This document shows, piece by piece, positions 22,641-32,567 of a DNA stretch of 64,000 nt. Source of the DNA: Phytophthora colocasiae (lineage: Eukaryota > Oomycota > Peronosporomycetes > Peronosporales > Peronosporaceae); contig JAGKQI010000016.1 in NCBI GenBank assembly GCA_018806915.1, forward strand, positions 124,001 through 188,000. The letters are read 5' to 3'. The notes under the pieces are model-generated. The model did not search any database and was not told the origin of the DNA. It worked only from the letters and a program-made list of their open reading frames with translations. The translations under genes and the position numbers were made by a program. Positions within the stretch are counted from its first letter, which is position 1. Every line of letters begins with the position of its first letter.

Positions 22641-23116
22641 ATGAGGCCAGTTCACAAATCTGCCTCTACTAATTGCATGTCGTGGTGCATTTTGCCGTCA
22701 GTTGTATGCCAGCCACCCGTAGTTCTCCGAAATCTAGGTCAGCGTCACTAGTCTCTTTTTAGCCTATCCAACAGCAGAAACATATCTAAATAGGACCTCC
22801 TAACTCTTTCTAGAAGCCGAGATATAGCCTAAAACCTTGCTGTCCCAAAGGTTTTGTCGCTGAGTGTAGCTTGGCCTGTAATACAAACTAAAATATATCT
22901 ATAGTGAAACCTATATAGCAGGTGTTTGAGCCACCCACGTGTCACCATGATGTGTGATACACCAAATCTATCCACTTCGGTAGAGTGACTAAGGTCACTC
23001 TTCAATATAACCCGCGTTCGTGTTGCTAACTAAACACAATTTTTACATCGGAGATCGGAGGTCGGCATCAGATTGTCAGGGCCTGTCGGCAAGTAGACCT
23101 TATTAATAGACTCGCT
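22641..23116. other. transposon-derived spacer with possible mariner terminal repeat
   Basis: No gene. The complement of 22,845-22,873 begins CTACACTCAGCGACAAAACC, which has the look of a Tc1/mariner terminal inverted repeat for the fragment to its left. The partner repeat is missing, so this is tentative. Confidence 0.35.
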
Positions 23117-23900
23117 GTGTACTCGGATAACTTGTCGATACTACCTGGTACTGGTATAATACCAGTTTCCGGGAAAGGAACGCGTTTCTTTCCTAACTTG
23201 AAGCGAGATGATTGGATCGATGTGCTCTGCCCGAAAACGTCGGTGAACCCTCACCCGCTGGAGGAGCTAGGATGCCCTCAAGACCGGATTCACAAGACAT
23301 TATCGGAATATGTATCGCTGCGACGCTGTCTTCTCCCGGTTGTTCATGATGTGATGCTCCGAATGATTTTTGGAGATCTCATACTTGGATCACGGCTATT
23401 TCTTGAAAACGCTTAACCCTACTGTACAGCAATGCGTTCGATAATCATGCACAGCGATTGAGACAGTGGGACACTGCTTTTTATCGTGCCCAGCACTAGA
23501 AGAGATGTGGCGATCGCTTTGGGTTCCAAGGAGTGATTTTTTCTGTGGCATAGATTGGCGGCTACTGCTATTTGCGAAACCGAGCGATCTTAAGCTGGAA
23601 TGGAGACAGAGGCACAAGACTCTCCTCGTTCTTTGGCGCGTTCATACTGCAATTGTTTTTCACGCAACGTGGAGACTCCGAAATGATATACACTTCCGTG
23701 AAACGCGAGTTGAGAAACCAAGTACACAAACGGTGCTAGGTTCCTTCCGCAGACATTGTCAATTCATATACTCTCATGCGGAAAAGATTGGTGTTGATGA
23801 GGCCGTAGTTGTCGAAGTCCTTCGACAACTTGGTTTCGAACCCCCGACGGCTGAAGTTTTACCCCCTCCTGAACATCGAATTTGGATTCCTCGTACGTAA
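23117..23900 (+). pseudogene. LINE reverse transcriptase C-terminal (zinc-binding) remnant
   Basis: Two frames (23117-23416 and 23466-23900) give a region ending MLRMIFGDLILGSRLF, then GHCFLSCPALEEMWRSLW and LLVLWRVHTAIVFHATWRLR. This is the pattern of the zinc-binding tail after RT in non-LTR elements (cysteine/His motif, then a Trp-rich helix). No RT catalytic domain remains. Family assignment is by pattern only. Confidence 0.5.
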
Positions 23901-24139
23901 TGGTCAAGTGATTTTCCAGTTTTGATATATTAAGTCTTAGTTAGCTAAACGAGAAGTCCGATAACTGTTAATCAACTAATTTCTTCTGGTATAATACCAG
24001 TTGTATCGGCAAGTTATACCAGTGGTATACACCGACGGACAGAATGCAAATGCCACCTTCCCGCAGGTAGCATAGGATTTGCCAGACTACCGAATTATTA
24101 GCAACGGTACTAAAATTTAACAAACAGCTCTATTATGCA

Positions 24140-24545
24140 CTAAAAGTTGGCCCCGAGCGCCTTGTTAAATGCACTCGTAACCGTGTGGCCCTCGATTGAT
24201 TCCCACGCCGATATGGCGCGCTTTATCGTAGCCATGCGTTTTTCCTTTGCAGTCGTAGCCGCGGTGTTCTCTACCAGCCACAGTGCCTTAAGCTTTGTTT
24301 TTAGTGGCCCCATAATGCCGACATCTAACGGCTGGCAAACCGAAGTCGCGTTCTTCGGCAACGGCTGCACACAGCCGAAAGCTCATCCGACACAATCGCC
24401 TTAGACTCGCCCGAAACGTGACACTCTAAATTGTCCACAAAGTAAGGATGACCTTGTAATGTGTTGTTGCAGCAGCGTCAGTAGATAAAACTTCCACACC
24501 CGAGCATCCATCCAAGCCTTTGTTTGGACAGTATAAACGTGTCCT
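24140..24545 (-). pseudogene. pogo-like DDE transposase fragment
   Basis: The minus strand shows VQTKAWMDARVWKFY, then FVDNLECHVSGESKAIVSDE, then LPKNATSVCQPLDVGIMGPL, in three frames. This order is typical of the DDE_1 (pogo/Tigger/jerky) superfamily: the DN-x-CH second Asp and the P-N-x-T-x-x-x-Q-P-L-D block. The N-terminal DNA-binding part is missing. Confidence 0.7.
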
Positions 24546-25310
24546 AAACTTCAAACCAATTAGTTATGGATTTACAAAAAAAAACAATGTAACGAATCTT
24601 TGTCCCTTTTTTTAAAAAATCTTGTCAAGCAATATGAATATACCTTGATGACGACCTGCAGAAGCGGATGCGATTTGCTCAGACAGATTCGCCAATGTAC
24701 TGAGATAGATATAATCTTGAGGGAACGCGACAGCATTTGATAGGATGGTAAACGAAAGGACATTATTTGTTGCAGTGTATCGCTGTGCTACTGTAGTGCT
24801 GATAGACTTCATTCATCAATTATCAACATGCCACCAGAAAGTGTACGTGCGCCTCGCACTACATGTATTAGCAGGCGTAGTGACTTCAATGTCGATATGC
24901 ATTCTCAATTAATAAAGTTTACACTAATTCAGTAGTTGCTGCGTTTATGTGTTACCTGTAAAGTACTAGTACATGTACAAGCTTTTGGTTTGACCGTACG
25001 ACCCTACTGTACCGACATCTACAGTTGGAAGACCGCGTCAACATCGGGCTGCATACAACTGCATGTTCCCCGCAGCAGCGGTCTTCATCAACAAGCACCA
25101 ATGGTTGGTGCTGGGGGAGGGGGGGGGGGGGGGGGTTGGAGCGTACTGAGCTCCCAGTGAGGCAAGTAGAACTAGGAGATAAGCTCGCTTGCTTTAATAA
25201 ACTACTTCGCAACGTTGAAACGCGCAAATCTCGGATTGTGTTGTCTGTAGAATATAGGACTGGTTGAATGCATCTTGAGATGGTCTCTAGCGGTGGACCT
25301 GACGTTCTCT
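24546..25310. other. intergenic upstream of RxLR gene, with poly-G tract
   Basis: No gene seen. A G-run interrupted by one A (about 25,110-25,137) lies about 215 bp before the effector ATG. It is a probable slippage site and weak point of the assembly. Confidence 0.5.
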
Positions 25311-25324
25311 TCATTCTGCGTTTC
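25311..25324 (+). promoter_or_regulatory. oomycete initiator-like motif of RxLR gene 1
   Basis: TCATTCTGCGTTTC fits the oomycete initiator pattern (TCATTYYNCAWTTT) apart from the CA. It lies 29 bp before the ATG and is preserved in the paralogous gene at 36.6 kb. Confidence 0.5.
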
Positions 25325-25352
25325 GCGCTCCAATACTCAAGCCAACACCACC

Positions 25353-25886
25353 ATGCGTCTCAGCTCCGCCTTCGTCGTGCTAGTAGCAACTTTCTTCGTC
25401 AGCTGCAATGGCATCTCAACTCCCATGGAGAGAAAGTCTTCAGCGCTGGTGCAACCTCTTGACGGCGCCCCAATGAAGAACACGAGGTCCCTGCGGAGGA
25501 CGGAAGAAAGTTTAGAATCGGAAGAGAGGGCTGCAGTGGGAGACATCATTAAGAACTTTAAGCCCTCGAAGAGCTATCTGAACCACCCCCTATTGCGTCC
25601 ACAAGCGGAGGTGCTGGCAGCAGCGAAGAAAGCCGACGATATACTGGAGAGCAAGTTACAAAAGGACAAGGTACTGCAGGCCACCTTGAAGAAGATTAAG
25701 ACCACGTCGGGCGCCAAAGCTAGAATTCAAGGTTGGGTGGAGAGAGGTGTTGATCCTGCTGACATCGCCACGCTGTACAAAACCAAGTATCCTACGCTCA
25801 AGCGGGACGGAGTCGAGTGGACTGCCCAGAAGCTTTACTCGGTGCTCGTTCTGAAGAAGGTGCAGAATGTCGTCAACTTGGGCTAG
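25353..25886 (+). CDS. secreted RxLR-EER effector candidate 1
   Basis: 177 residues from ATG 25353, chosen because it starts a clear signal peptide (MRLSSAFVVLVATFFVSCNG) and follows the initiator motif. RSLR follows at about residue 50, then a Glu/Ser stretch ending EER, the host-translocation motif pair of oomycete effectors. The roughly 105-residue C-terminal domain is helical, Lys-rich, with a WVERGVDPADIATLYK segment resembling W/Y-type effector repeats. The protein would be secreted by the pathogen and is predicted to act inside the plant cell; the target is unknown. A paralogue at 35.5-36.6 kb is split by a MITE, and an N-terminal copy lies at 57.1 kb. The gene appears complete. Confidence 0.85.
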   Translation: MRLSSAFVVLVATFFVSCNGISTPMERKSSALVQPLDGAPMKNTRSLRRTEESLESEERAAVGDIIKNFKPSKSYLNHPLLRPQAEVLAAAKKADDILESKLQKDKVLQATLKKIKTTSGAKARIQGWVERGVDPADIATLYKTKYPTLKRDGVEWTAQKLYSVLVLKKVQNVVNLG

Positions 25887-26000
25887 GTAACGTTTGTCTT
25901 GAGAGAATGTACCGTGCTAGGTAGAGTTACTAGTACTTCTTAATGTGTACGCTGTTTTGAATATACACATCACTTGTCTTCCAAAGAAAAAATAAACTCT

Positions 26001-26545
26001 ATGATGGTGTCTTCAAAGTCCATTCTGGCCCTGGTTTCGATTGCTGCCTCTACTGTAGACTACGTTCACGGTCACGGCTAAATCGCCGGGGTAAGAAGAT
26101 CAGGGACTGGGTTGTTGAGATTGAGGGAAGGGAGGATGGGACGAATCCAAGGGTGACGAAGGTCTTCTCGCTACGTTTAAGGAACTGGCAGCGTCCAACA
26201 ACTACAAGGACGTTCGTTCGATGATGGACGGCAACTCGGTTTACGGTGAGGACTGCGGCTTTACTGATCCGAACGGAACGCCCGTTGGTCCACCGACCGA
26301 TGGTGCAGCGGCGTATGTAGATGGTACGCAGGACACGATTTCTGTCTCCAAGCCTGTCGACTACTAGTACTCTTCATGCGCTTCGGGTGGCTGCATGCTT
26401 CGATTCTACTACAGCGTCTTGATGGGAAGACGGTCTGGCAGGCGTACAAGAACTGTATCCCTTTGACGGATGCTGGCGGAGGTGGCTCGCCATCCACTGG
26501 CGACTCCGACTCACCGTCGAGTGGCAATTCGGGCGCTCGAGCTAC
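26001..26545 (+). pseudogene. probable AA17-type LPMO (pectin monooxygenase) pseudogene
   Basis: ATG at 26001 or 26004 begins a signal peptide (SKSILALVSIAASTVDYVHG) followed directly by His-Gly, the expected mature start of a copper-binding LPMO. A TAA follows within two codons. Downstream frames give FKELAASNNYKDVRSMMDG and YGEDCGFTDPNGTP, then after a TAG a Cys-rich LRFYYS segment, and in a third frame GKTVWQAYKNCIPLTDAGGG with a Gly/Ser/Asp-rich tail. The order and the ending resemble oomycete AA17 enzymes as I remember them; no alignment could be run. A deletion seems to have removed much of the middle. The second half is repeated at 32568-32959. Confidence 0.45.
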
Positions 26546-26917
26546 AGTAGTTTTCGTGCTGCGACTTAGCTCTTGTCCTATTCACTTTGCTTTTTGCCGG
26601 CAACGGACAACAACCGCACACCACTTTCACTGGTTCCCTTTAAACTTTCCGCCTCACGACTTGAATCCGAACAAGCAACAAAGGGATGCGAGTGCTACAT
26701 ACCGGCATATGCAGGAGAGCCGAGGGTCCTCAGTAAGATGTTCAAGAGCTCGTACGTCGTCAAAAACGCAGACGTTTGTCATCATACTTTCTCCTCGCGC
26801 TATACTTTGGGATCTGTGCCAATCGATAACAACCAGAATACAACACTGTTTCTTTAGATGAAAAGGCCCTAATGATAGACCAACTCCTAGTAACAATTCT
26901 CAGTAGATCTCACTGAC
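26546..26917. other. spacer between AA17-like relic and the truncated gene copy
   Basis: A 94-codon open frame (26573-26857) occurs here and again at 32987-33271. I recognise nothing in it and treat it as chance, though it may contain the promoter of the downstream gene. Confidence 0.4.
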
Positions 26918-27342
26918 ATGGCGTCACCGGAAAAAATGCTTCAACTGCACAGTCTGTATCGGTCTCCTTCAAAGCTCGTAGCAATAGCCTCCCCACCAAG
27001 GAAACGAAAACCAACGAACCGTAAACCAGGGACGACAGGACTCTGCCCATTGAATACGGGGAATGGCAGTTTTTCACGTGAGCAATGGACGCAGTGGATG
27101 CATGAGGCCCATGAGCTACATGTGTCTTCATCAATGTTTCTTGCCACCACTTCAAGTGCGACCTTGGCTCAATCAGCAACTGAAGGACTGCAACTTGTAT
27201 TGAATCCTGTAGTTGCTCGATTGGAAGAGAAATTTGCAGAAGTGATAGATGAACGAGCAATTGACCTCACAATCTCAACAACAACAGTGTTTACGGTGAA
27301 GAATTCACCTGGAGTGAATAAAACTCAACAATGGAGGCCACG
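26918..27342 (+). pseudogene. truncated duplicate of the IQ/EF-hand gene, 5' end only
   Basis: The first 142 codons are the same as in the intact gene at 33332. The copia LTR then replaces the rest, adding two codons (one Ser) before a TGA. It lacks every recognisable domain. Confidence 0.85.
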
Positions 27343-27590
27343 TAGCTGAGTGCGCTGTGTGCGTGAACGCGCTCTAGCAAGAAGTGCTTGCTCACTTGGA
27401 GTCGACTTAGCGTACACGAAGTTCTGGGAGGAAGAAGGTAAAATCAAAAGTGGATTGAACGTACTCATAGCACTTCACTATAGTACGAGGAGGAAAAGCT
27501 CAAGGCTACCAAACCCCCTGTCGCTCGTGTACATTCGCTCTGTGTAGCTCGTCCCAGTCTCCAGGTTGTGTGAACTGCCACATCCTGCTA
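27343..27590 (-). repeat. 3' LTR of copia element 1
   Basis: 248 bp, on the minus strand TAGCAGGATG...CTCAGCTA. I saw no difference from 32320-32567. Confidence 0.9.
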
Positions 27591-27598
27591 CTCCCACC

Positions 27599-30500
27599 TC
27601 ACACATCTGAAGATGGTGCATTCTTCTTGACCTGCGTGACGTCTTCGACGTTCAATAGCTGCCTAAACTTCTGGAATTTGTTTGGTCCCAAAGCTTTTGT
27701 AAAAACGTCCGCAACGTTGTCAGCACTGGGCACGTATTCAACTTCAATCTTCTTCTTCTCCACGAGCTCAGCAATCTTGCTGCTCTTTTTAGCGTAACTC
27801 TTCATACGCTGGTAGTTGCCAGCTTCACTGATCACTGTCTGTGTACTTTGGTTGTCCACGTAAAGCACTGACGTGGGTGGTTTCTCTCCACGTATCTCCT
27901 TTAGCAATTTTCTGGACCATAGTAAGTCTTCAACGCAGCTATCCGCCGATATCAACTCCGAGCTACACGTCGCTGTAGTCACTTTAGTCTGCATCTTGCT
28001 CTTGTAGACAAATGCATTTCCATTTAATTGTATGATATACCCACTGGCCGATCGATTTGTGTCCGGGTCATTCGCGTGATCCGCGTCACAGTACGCGTCC
28101 ACACGTAACGGTAAAGTAGGTTCTTCACACCTATATACCAATCCGTAGGTTCTAGTGCCCTTCAGATAGCGTAAAGTACGCATCGCTCTTTTGTAGTCGT
28201 CCATCGTGTACGAGCTCATGTACTTACTCAGTTGCCGCACTGCACATGCCAGGTCCGGCCTACTGCACGCCACCAAGTAGTTCAACGCACCAACCAGCTC
28301 TCGATACGGGATATTAGGATCATTAATCTTGTCTTCATCTCTTTCGAGAGAGGTAATCGGTTCATTTTGCTCTTGAGGTGATCCCACAGATTTAGCGTTC
28401 GTCATGCCAAAGCGTTCTAACAGCCGATCGATATATGCCGTTTGCGAGATACAGAGATGATTGCCTGGATCCAGTAATACTTCCATAGAAAGTAAATGGT
28501 GTACTCGTCCAAGATCTTTGAGAGCAAATTTTGCTGCTAATTCGTCGATACATTGATCAATGTCTGCTGTCTTTCCCGCAAAAACCAGATCATCAACGTA
28601 CACCGTAATGTAGACAACTTTGCCTCCACGATGTCTCTGATAAAGCCCCACATCAAAAGCACATCTCTTGAATCCAAGTTGTAACAGGTACTTGTGCAGC
28701 GTATAGTACCACAAGCGCGATGCCTGTTTGAGGCCATAAATTCCTTTCAACAGCAAACAAACTCGGCCACTCCCATCATCAAAGTACTTCGGTTGTTCCA
28801 TGTAGATAGTGAATCGCATGAGCTCCGAATTCAAAAACGCTGTTACAAAATCAACGTGCTTGCAGTCCAGTGACAGTAATAGAGCAAGTAGCAGTATCAT
28901 CCTCACAGTCTCCATTCGAACCACCGGTGAGTAAGTTTTGCCATAGTCCACACCTTTCTTTTGCTTGCAGCCACGCACTGCCAGCCGCGCTTTCAGACGG
29001 TCAGCACGACCTCTCTCATCACGCTTCACTCTCAAAACCCAGATTGAGGTCAATATATTCACTAACCTTCCGTCTTCCGGCTTCGGTCGCTCCACGAGCT
29101 TCCACGTGCCATTGAGCATGTGAGCATCGAACTCTTTCTGCATTGCTTCCATCCATTTGTCCTTGAGATCTGAACTCAAAGCCTCCTCAACACTGGATGG
29201 ATTTCCATGCAATTGGTCCATTGTTTGTGCCATCACGTAGTCGTTCATGCGTACGTTGGGCTTCTTTTTCCTTGACGAGCGTCTTGGAGCTCTTGGTAGT
29301 GCTGTTTCAATAGGTTCAGGTGTAGGTGCTGGCGGCTTTTCTTCTTCACTGTCCACATCCTCTTCATTCGCCTCACCATTTACCTCACCATCAGCTCCCA
29401 CCGAAACAACATCATCCAAGGTTCCAAATGCATCTGTCGAAGCTGCCACCGAAATTGTATCTGTGCCAGCTGTGCTTTTGCCAAACTTGTTATTTGGCTC
29501 AGCAACTGCTTTGGCTACGACACTATTCGCTTTATCACGTGTGACCGAAATTGTATCTGTGCCAGCTGTGCTTTTGCCAAACTTCTTTTGCTTTCTTTGC
29601 AACTTGTTATTTGGCTCAGCAACTGCTTTGGCTACGACACTATTCGCTTTATCACGTGTGACTCGGTCCGCTACATAAGTTACTGGCAACGGGACAAATG
29701 GTATTTGGGCATAGTAGTGCTGTCGCCTCACCAGGAGCGCATTCACATATGTACCATCAACCGTGATGTCCTCGCGGAATTGTACATCTCGTTCGATCAT
29801 CTTGCCAGTCCTCAAGTGTAGCAACCGGTATCCGTGTTTTGACCGTGGATATCCAAGAAATAGAGCAGGTTCAGCCTTTGCTGATAATTTACTCTGCCGC
29901 TTCTCTTTCGGTACGTGAACAAACCCGACACAACCACAAACTTTTAACTGTTTCACATCCGGCTTCACACCAGTTAATTTCTCTACCGGCGTCATGCCAT
30001 CCAACGCTTTGGTGGGACTCACATTGTCCACTTCCACAACGTATTGTATGACTTCGGGCCAGAGCTTCATCGGTAAGTTTGCCGCATACATGACAGCTCT
30101 CATCTTGTTAACGAGAACATCATTCAGTTTCTCCACCAAACAGTTCTCTTCCGGAGTATATGTGTGCGTAGGTATGAACTGAATTCCCTTTTCCAAAAGG
30201 AAGTTCTTCAGTACTGCATTCACATACTCACCGCCTCCATCACTCGTGAATCGGTGAATTCGCTTCCCTTGCGCTAACAATTCAGTCAGCAATTGCTTGA
30301 CATTACCTGCAGCTTCACTTTTGTGACTTAGCGGGTAACACCACTTGTGACGTGAGCCTTCGTCAAGTATCAACTGGAAATACCGAGTCGAACCACTAAC
30401 AGAGACATACTTGCGAATATCACAGACATCTGACATAATTCGCTCGAAATTGTGTTTCGTTCGCTTATCTCCAGGGTTCTTGTACGATTTCCTACGCTGT

Positions 30501-32281
30501 TTTCCAGCCATGCAGCTCAGGCAATTCAATTTGGTCTTCAAATGTTCGTGTGAGATATTCATCCCATTCACTGTCTGGTTTCTCATCATGAACTTCAAAG
30601 CTGCCTCATTGAGATGAGCAAACCTTTCATGCCAACGCATAAGAGGATTCGCATCCGCACTTACTGAAGACGCAATTACTGCTGCTTGATACCCACCAAA
30701 TTCTTCAGTGTTCAGCCAGTAATGCACTCCATGTTGCACGAATTCCAATTTCTGTTCGTCACGTTCAAGCCACATCTTCTGAGGCATTTCCGATGGTGCA
30801 GTGACAGTCAAACCCCATCCGTTCTTCTGCATTACTCCAAGAGAAATAATGTTCGTGGGTCCATGAGGCGAATATTCAACACCATCCATAGTAAACGAGG
30901 TTTCATTACCACTTTTCGCATTTACTGCATGTACCAGCACTGATCCAGCAAATTCTCCCTTCGTCTTGTTGCCATTCCACACAGTGAACACCGTCTTCGA
31001 CTTATGAAAACTGGTGAACATGTCCTTCACAGTGCAAACATGAGTAGTTGCGCCATTATCTAGCATCCAATCCACTTGAGAGACGCTCCGGCTGTGCTTC
31101 AGTACCATTCCAACGAAACTCTCTGTGCTACAATCACTGCTCGAACTTGAATCACTCTTCTTCTGTACTTCAGTGACAAATCTCATGTAATTCATAGCAC
31201 CAGAAGAATCTTCTTCAGAGTCATCGTTTTTCTTCTTCTTCTTGGCTTCTTTCTTCTCCTTTTGCGTCTTCTTGTCGCCTTTCTTCTGAGTTTTGGACTG
31301 ATTTCCTTTGGGTTTCTTTGACTCTCCCTTCAGGAACCAGCATTCATTGCGCTTGTGACCCTTCCGCTTGCAGTGAAAGCATCGCACCACGGGCTTCTTG
31401 CCACATCCAGTCTTGTTATCTTGTCCCTTACCAGCATGGCTTGACTGCATTACCGCTTCAGAGTTATTTTCACCTTTCTCTTTAGCTGTACCAGCCGCCA
31501 TTTTTTCCATTTCATCTCTCGAAAGTAAAGCATTCTTCACCTGCTGCAGGGTAGGTGGGTTTCCTTGTCTGAACGAGAAATCAAACTGTGTCGCGATCTC
31601 TCTGTGCACTGTGCACACTCCCATTAACAACAAGCTTGACATCTCCACATCGTCAATAACAAACTGTGGGCCCATGTATTGTAGCTTCTGTCTCATTGTA
31701 GTCATCTCCTGAATGTATGTAGCCATCTTCTTACCAGGCGTGTACGTGTGTGTATACATCTCCCGCTTCAAGTGCACTCCATACGAGAAGTCACGCTGAG
31801 TCTTCTCTGCGACCACAGCATTCCAAATGTCTATAGCTCGCCTGTAAACACACACCTTCTGGACATCAGCATCAGATAGTCCTCTGATTATTGTCTCCAT
31901 TGCCAATCGATCTCGTGCATCAAAGTCTCTTTGTGCTTCTCCTTCTTCAACTGGCCGTGTTTCTTCTCCAGTCACAATTCTCCATGAATCTCGTTGCTCA
32001 AGATAAAGCATCAGCCTCATCTGATAGACTTCAAAAACCCCATCAAAGAGTGGTGGTTTGCTAGTACCCAAAGGTTTGGGCCTAGCCTGAGTAGCAACAG
32101 TCTGTCCAATAGCCGTGGCTGGTTGTCCTGTAGCCGTAGCAGACATTGTTTGAGCTGTTCCAGCAGCTGGAGCCATCGTCGACACCATGCTCGAGCTAGC
32201 AGCACTACTTGAACTTGTCATCACTGTACATGTTGCAGCTGAGGTTGCAGCTGTCGATACTCCACTCGTATAATCCGTCAT
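27599..32281 (-). CDS. copia gag-pol polyprotein, full-length
   Basis: 1,560 residues from ATG 32281 with no stop or shift. Order: gag helix region; Lys-rich zinc knuckle CFHCKRKGHKRNEC; protease WMLDNGATTH (DNG instead of the usual DSG/DTG); GAG-pre-integrase HHCC domain (HERFAHLN, CLSCMAGKQ); integrase with D, D (TSDGGGEY) and E (EENCLVEKL); linker; RT with YVDD; RNase H ending VADVFTKALG. This is the copia order (integrase before RT). Within the linker a block containing RDKANSVVAKAVAEPNNK is tandemly repeated (29448-29661). The element could still be active, judged only from the open frame and motifs. Confidence 0.9.
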   Translation of the reverse strand: MTDYTSGVSTAATSAATCTVMTSSSSAASSSMVSTMAPAAGTAQTMSATATGQPATAIGQTVATQARPKPLGTSKPPLFDGVFEVYQMRLMLYLEQRDSWRIVTGEETRPVEEGEAQRDFDARDRLAMETIIRGLSDADVQKVCVYRRAIDIWNAVVAEKTQRDFSYGVHLKREMYTHTYTPGKKMATYIQEMTTMRQKLQYMGPQFVIDDVEMSSLLLMGVCTVHREIATQFDFSFRQGNPPTLQQVKNALLSRDEMEKMAAGTAKEKGENNSEAVMQSSHAGKGQDNKTGCGKKPVVRCFHCKRKGHKRNECWFLKGESKKPKGNQSKTQKKGDKKTQKEKKEAKKKKKNDDSEEDSSGAMNYMRFVTEVQKKSDSSSSSDCSTESFVGMVLKHSRSVSQVDWMLDNGATTHVCTVKDMFTSFHKSKTVFTVWNGNKTKGEFAGSVLVHAVNAKSGNETSFTMDGVEYSPHGPTNIISLGVMQKNGWGLTVTAPSEMPQKMWLERDEQKLEFVQHGVHYWLNTEEFGGYQAAVIASSVSADANPLMRWHERFAHLNEAALKFMMRNQTVNGMNISHEHLKTKLNCLSCMAGKQRRKSYKNPGDKRTKHNFERIMSDVCDIRKYVSVSGSTRYFQLILDEGSRHKWCYPLSHKSEAAGNVKQLLTELLAQGKRIHRFTSDGGGEYVNAVLKNFLLEKGIQFIPTHTYTPEENCLVEKLNDVLVNKMRAVMYAANLPMKLWPEVIQYVVEVDNVSPTKALDGMTPVEKLTGVKPDVKQLKVCGCVGFVHVPKEKRQSKLSAKAEPALFLGYPRSKHGYRLLHLRTGKMIERDVQFREDITVDGTYVNALLVRRQHYYAQIPFVPLPVTYVADRVTRDKANSVVAKAVAEPNNKLQRKQKKFGKSTAGTDTISVTRDKANSVVAKAVAEPNNKFGKSTAGTDTISVAASTDAFGTLDDVVSVGADGEVNGEANEEDVDSEEEKPPAPTPEPIETALPRAPRRSSRKKKPNVRMNDYVMAQTMDQLHGNPSSVEEALSSDLKDKWMEAMQKEFDAHMLNGTWKLVERPKPEDGRLVNILTSIWVLRVKRDERGRADRLKARLAVRGCKQKKGVDYGKTYSPVVRMETVRMILLLALLLSLDCKHVDFVTAFLNSELMRFTIYMEQPKYFDDGSGRVCLLLKGIYGLKQASRLWYYTLHKYLLQLGFKRCAFDVGLYQRHRGGKVVYITVYVDDLVFAGKTADIDQCIDELAAKFALKDLGRVHHLLSMEVLLDPGNHLCISQTAYIDRLLERFGMTNAKSVGSPQEQNEPITSLERDEDKINDPNIPYRELVGALNYLVACSRPDLACAVRQLSKYMSSYTMDDYKRAMRTLRYLKGTRTYGLVYRCEEPTLPLRVDAYCDADHANDPDTNRSASGYIIQLNGNAFVYKSKMQTKVTTATCSSELISADSCVEDLLWSRKLLKEIRGEKPPTSVLYVDNQSTQTVISEAGNYQRMKSYAKKSSKIAELVEKKKIEVEYVPSADNVADVFTKALGPNKFQKFRQLLNVEDVTQVKKNAPSSDV
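29448..29661 (-). repeat. in-frame tandem duplication inside copia gag-pol
   Basis: Units 29448-29543 and 29544-29661 are near-identical except for about 21 extra bases in the second. The frame is kept. It lies in the disordered linker between integrase and RT. Confidence 0.85.
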
Positions 32282-32303
32282 CTTACTTGCCAAAGCTCGT
32301 CAA

Positions 32304-32319
32304 CCTTGGGCTCATAACC
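32304..32319 (-). other. copia primer binding site, half-tRNA type
   Basis: Directly inside the 5' LTR the minus strand reads GGTTATGAGCCCAAGG. Its complement GGGCTCATAACC is the anticodon stem-loop of eukaryotic initiator tRNA-Met (anticodon CAT), not a tRNA 3' end. This is the priming mode known for Drosophila copia. Confidence 0.75.
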
Positions 32320-32567
32320 TAGCTGAGTGCGCTGTGTGCGTGAACGCGCTCTAGCAAGAAGTGCTTGCTCACTTGGAGTCGACTTAGCGTACACGAAGTT
32401 CTGGGAGGAAGAAGGTAAAATCAAAAGTGGATTGAACGTACTCATAGCACTTCACTATAGTACGAGGAGGAAAAGCTCAAGGCTACCAAACCCCCTGTCG
32501 CTCGTGTACATTCGCTCTGTGTAGCTCGTCCCAGTCTCCAGGTTGTGTGAACTGCCACATCCTGCTA
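32320..32567 (-). repeat. 5' LTR of copia element 1
   Basis: 248 bp, same sequence as the 3' LTR. It abuts the right copy of the 1,189-bp duplication at 32568. Confidence 0.9.

Larger units (their letters stand above)
26154..27342 (+). repeat. 1,189-bp direct duplication, left copy
   Basis: Identical in length to 32568-33756 with a single difference noticed (C/G at 26,896 versus 33,310). It holds the end of the AA17-like relic, an unassigned spacer and the first 142 codons of the IQ/EF-hand gene. It ends exactly at the left end of the copia element. Confidence 0.9.
27343..32567 (-). mobile_element. intact-looking Ty1/copia retrotransposon
   Basis: Two 248-bp LTRs (27343-27590 and 32320-32567) with TAGC...GCTA ends, apparently identical. 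They bracket a primer site, a 1,560-codon gag-pol and a polypurine tract (complement of 27591-27603: GAGGTGGGAG). Identity of the LTRs implies recent insertion. The flanks do not form a target-site duplication (CCACG left, TGACG right); instead each end borders a different end of the 1,189-bp duplication. Confidence 0.9.

Noticed and set aside
25110..25137. G-quadruplex regulatory element for the effector gene
   Set aside because: A G-run with one interruption, likely slippage-prone and uncertain in the assembly; not supported further.
26573..26857. 94-codon secreted-looking protein
   Set aside because: Repeated only because of the 1,189-bp duplication; no recognisable family. It may be promoter sequence.
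27350..27547. 65-codon gene present twice (also 32327-32524)
   Set aside because: It lies wholly inside the copia LTRs, so the repetition is the LTR pair.
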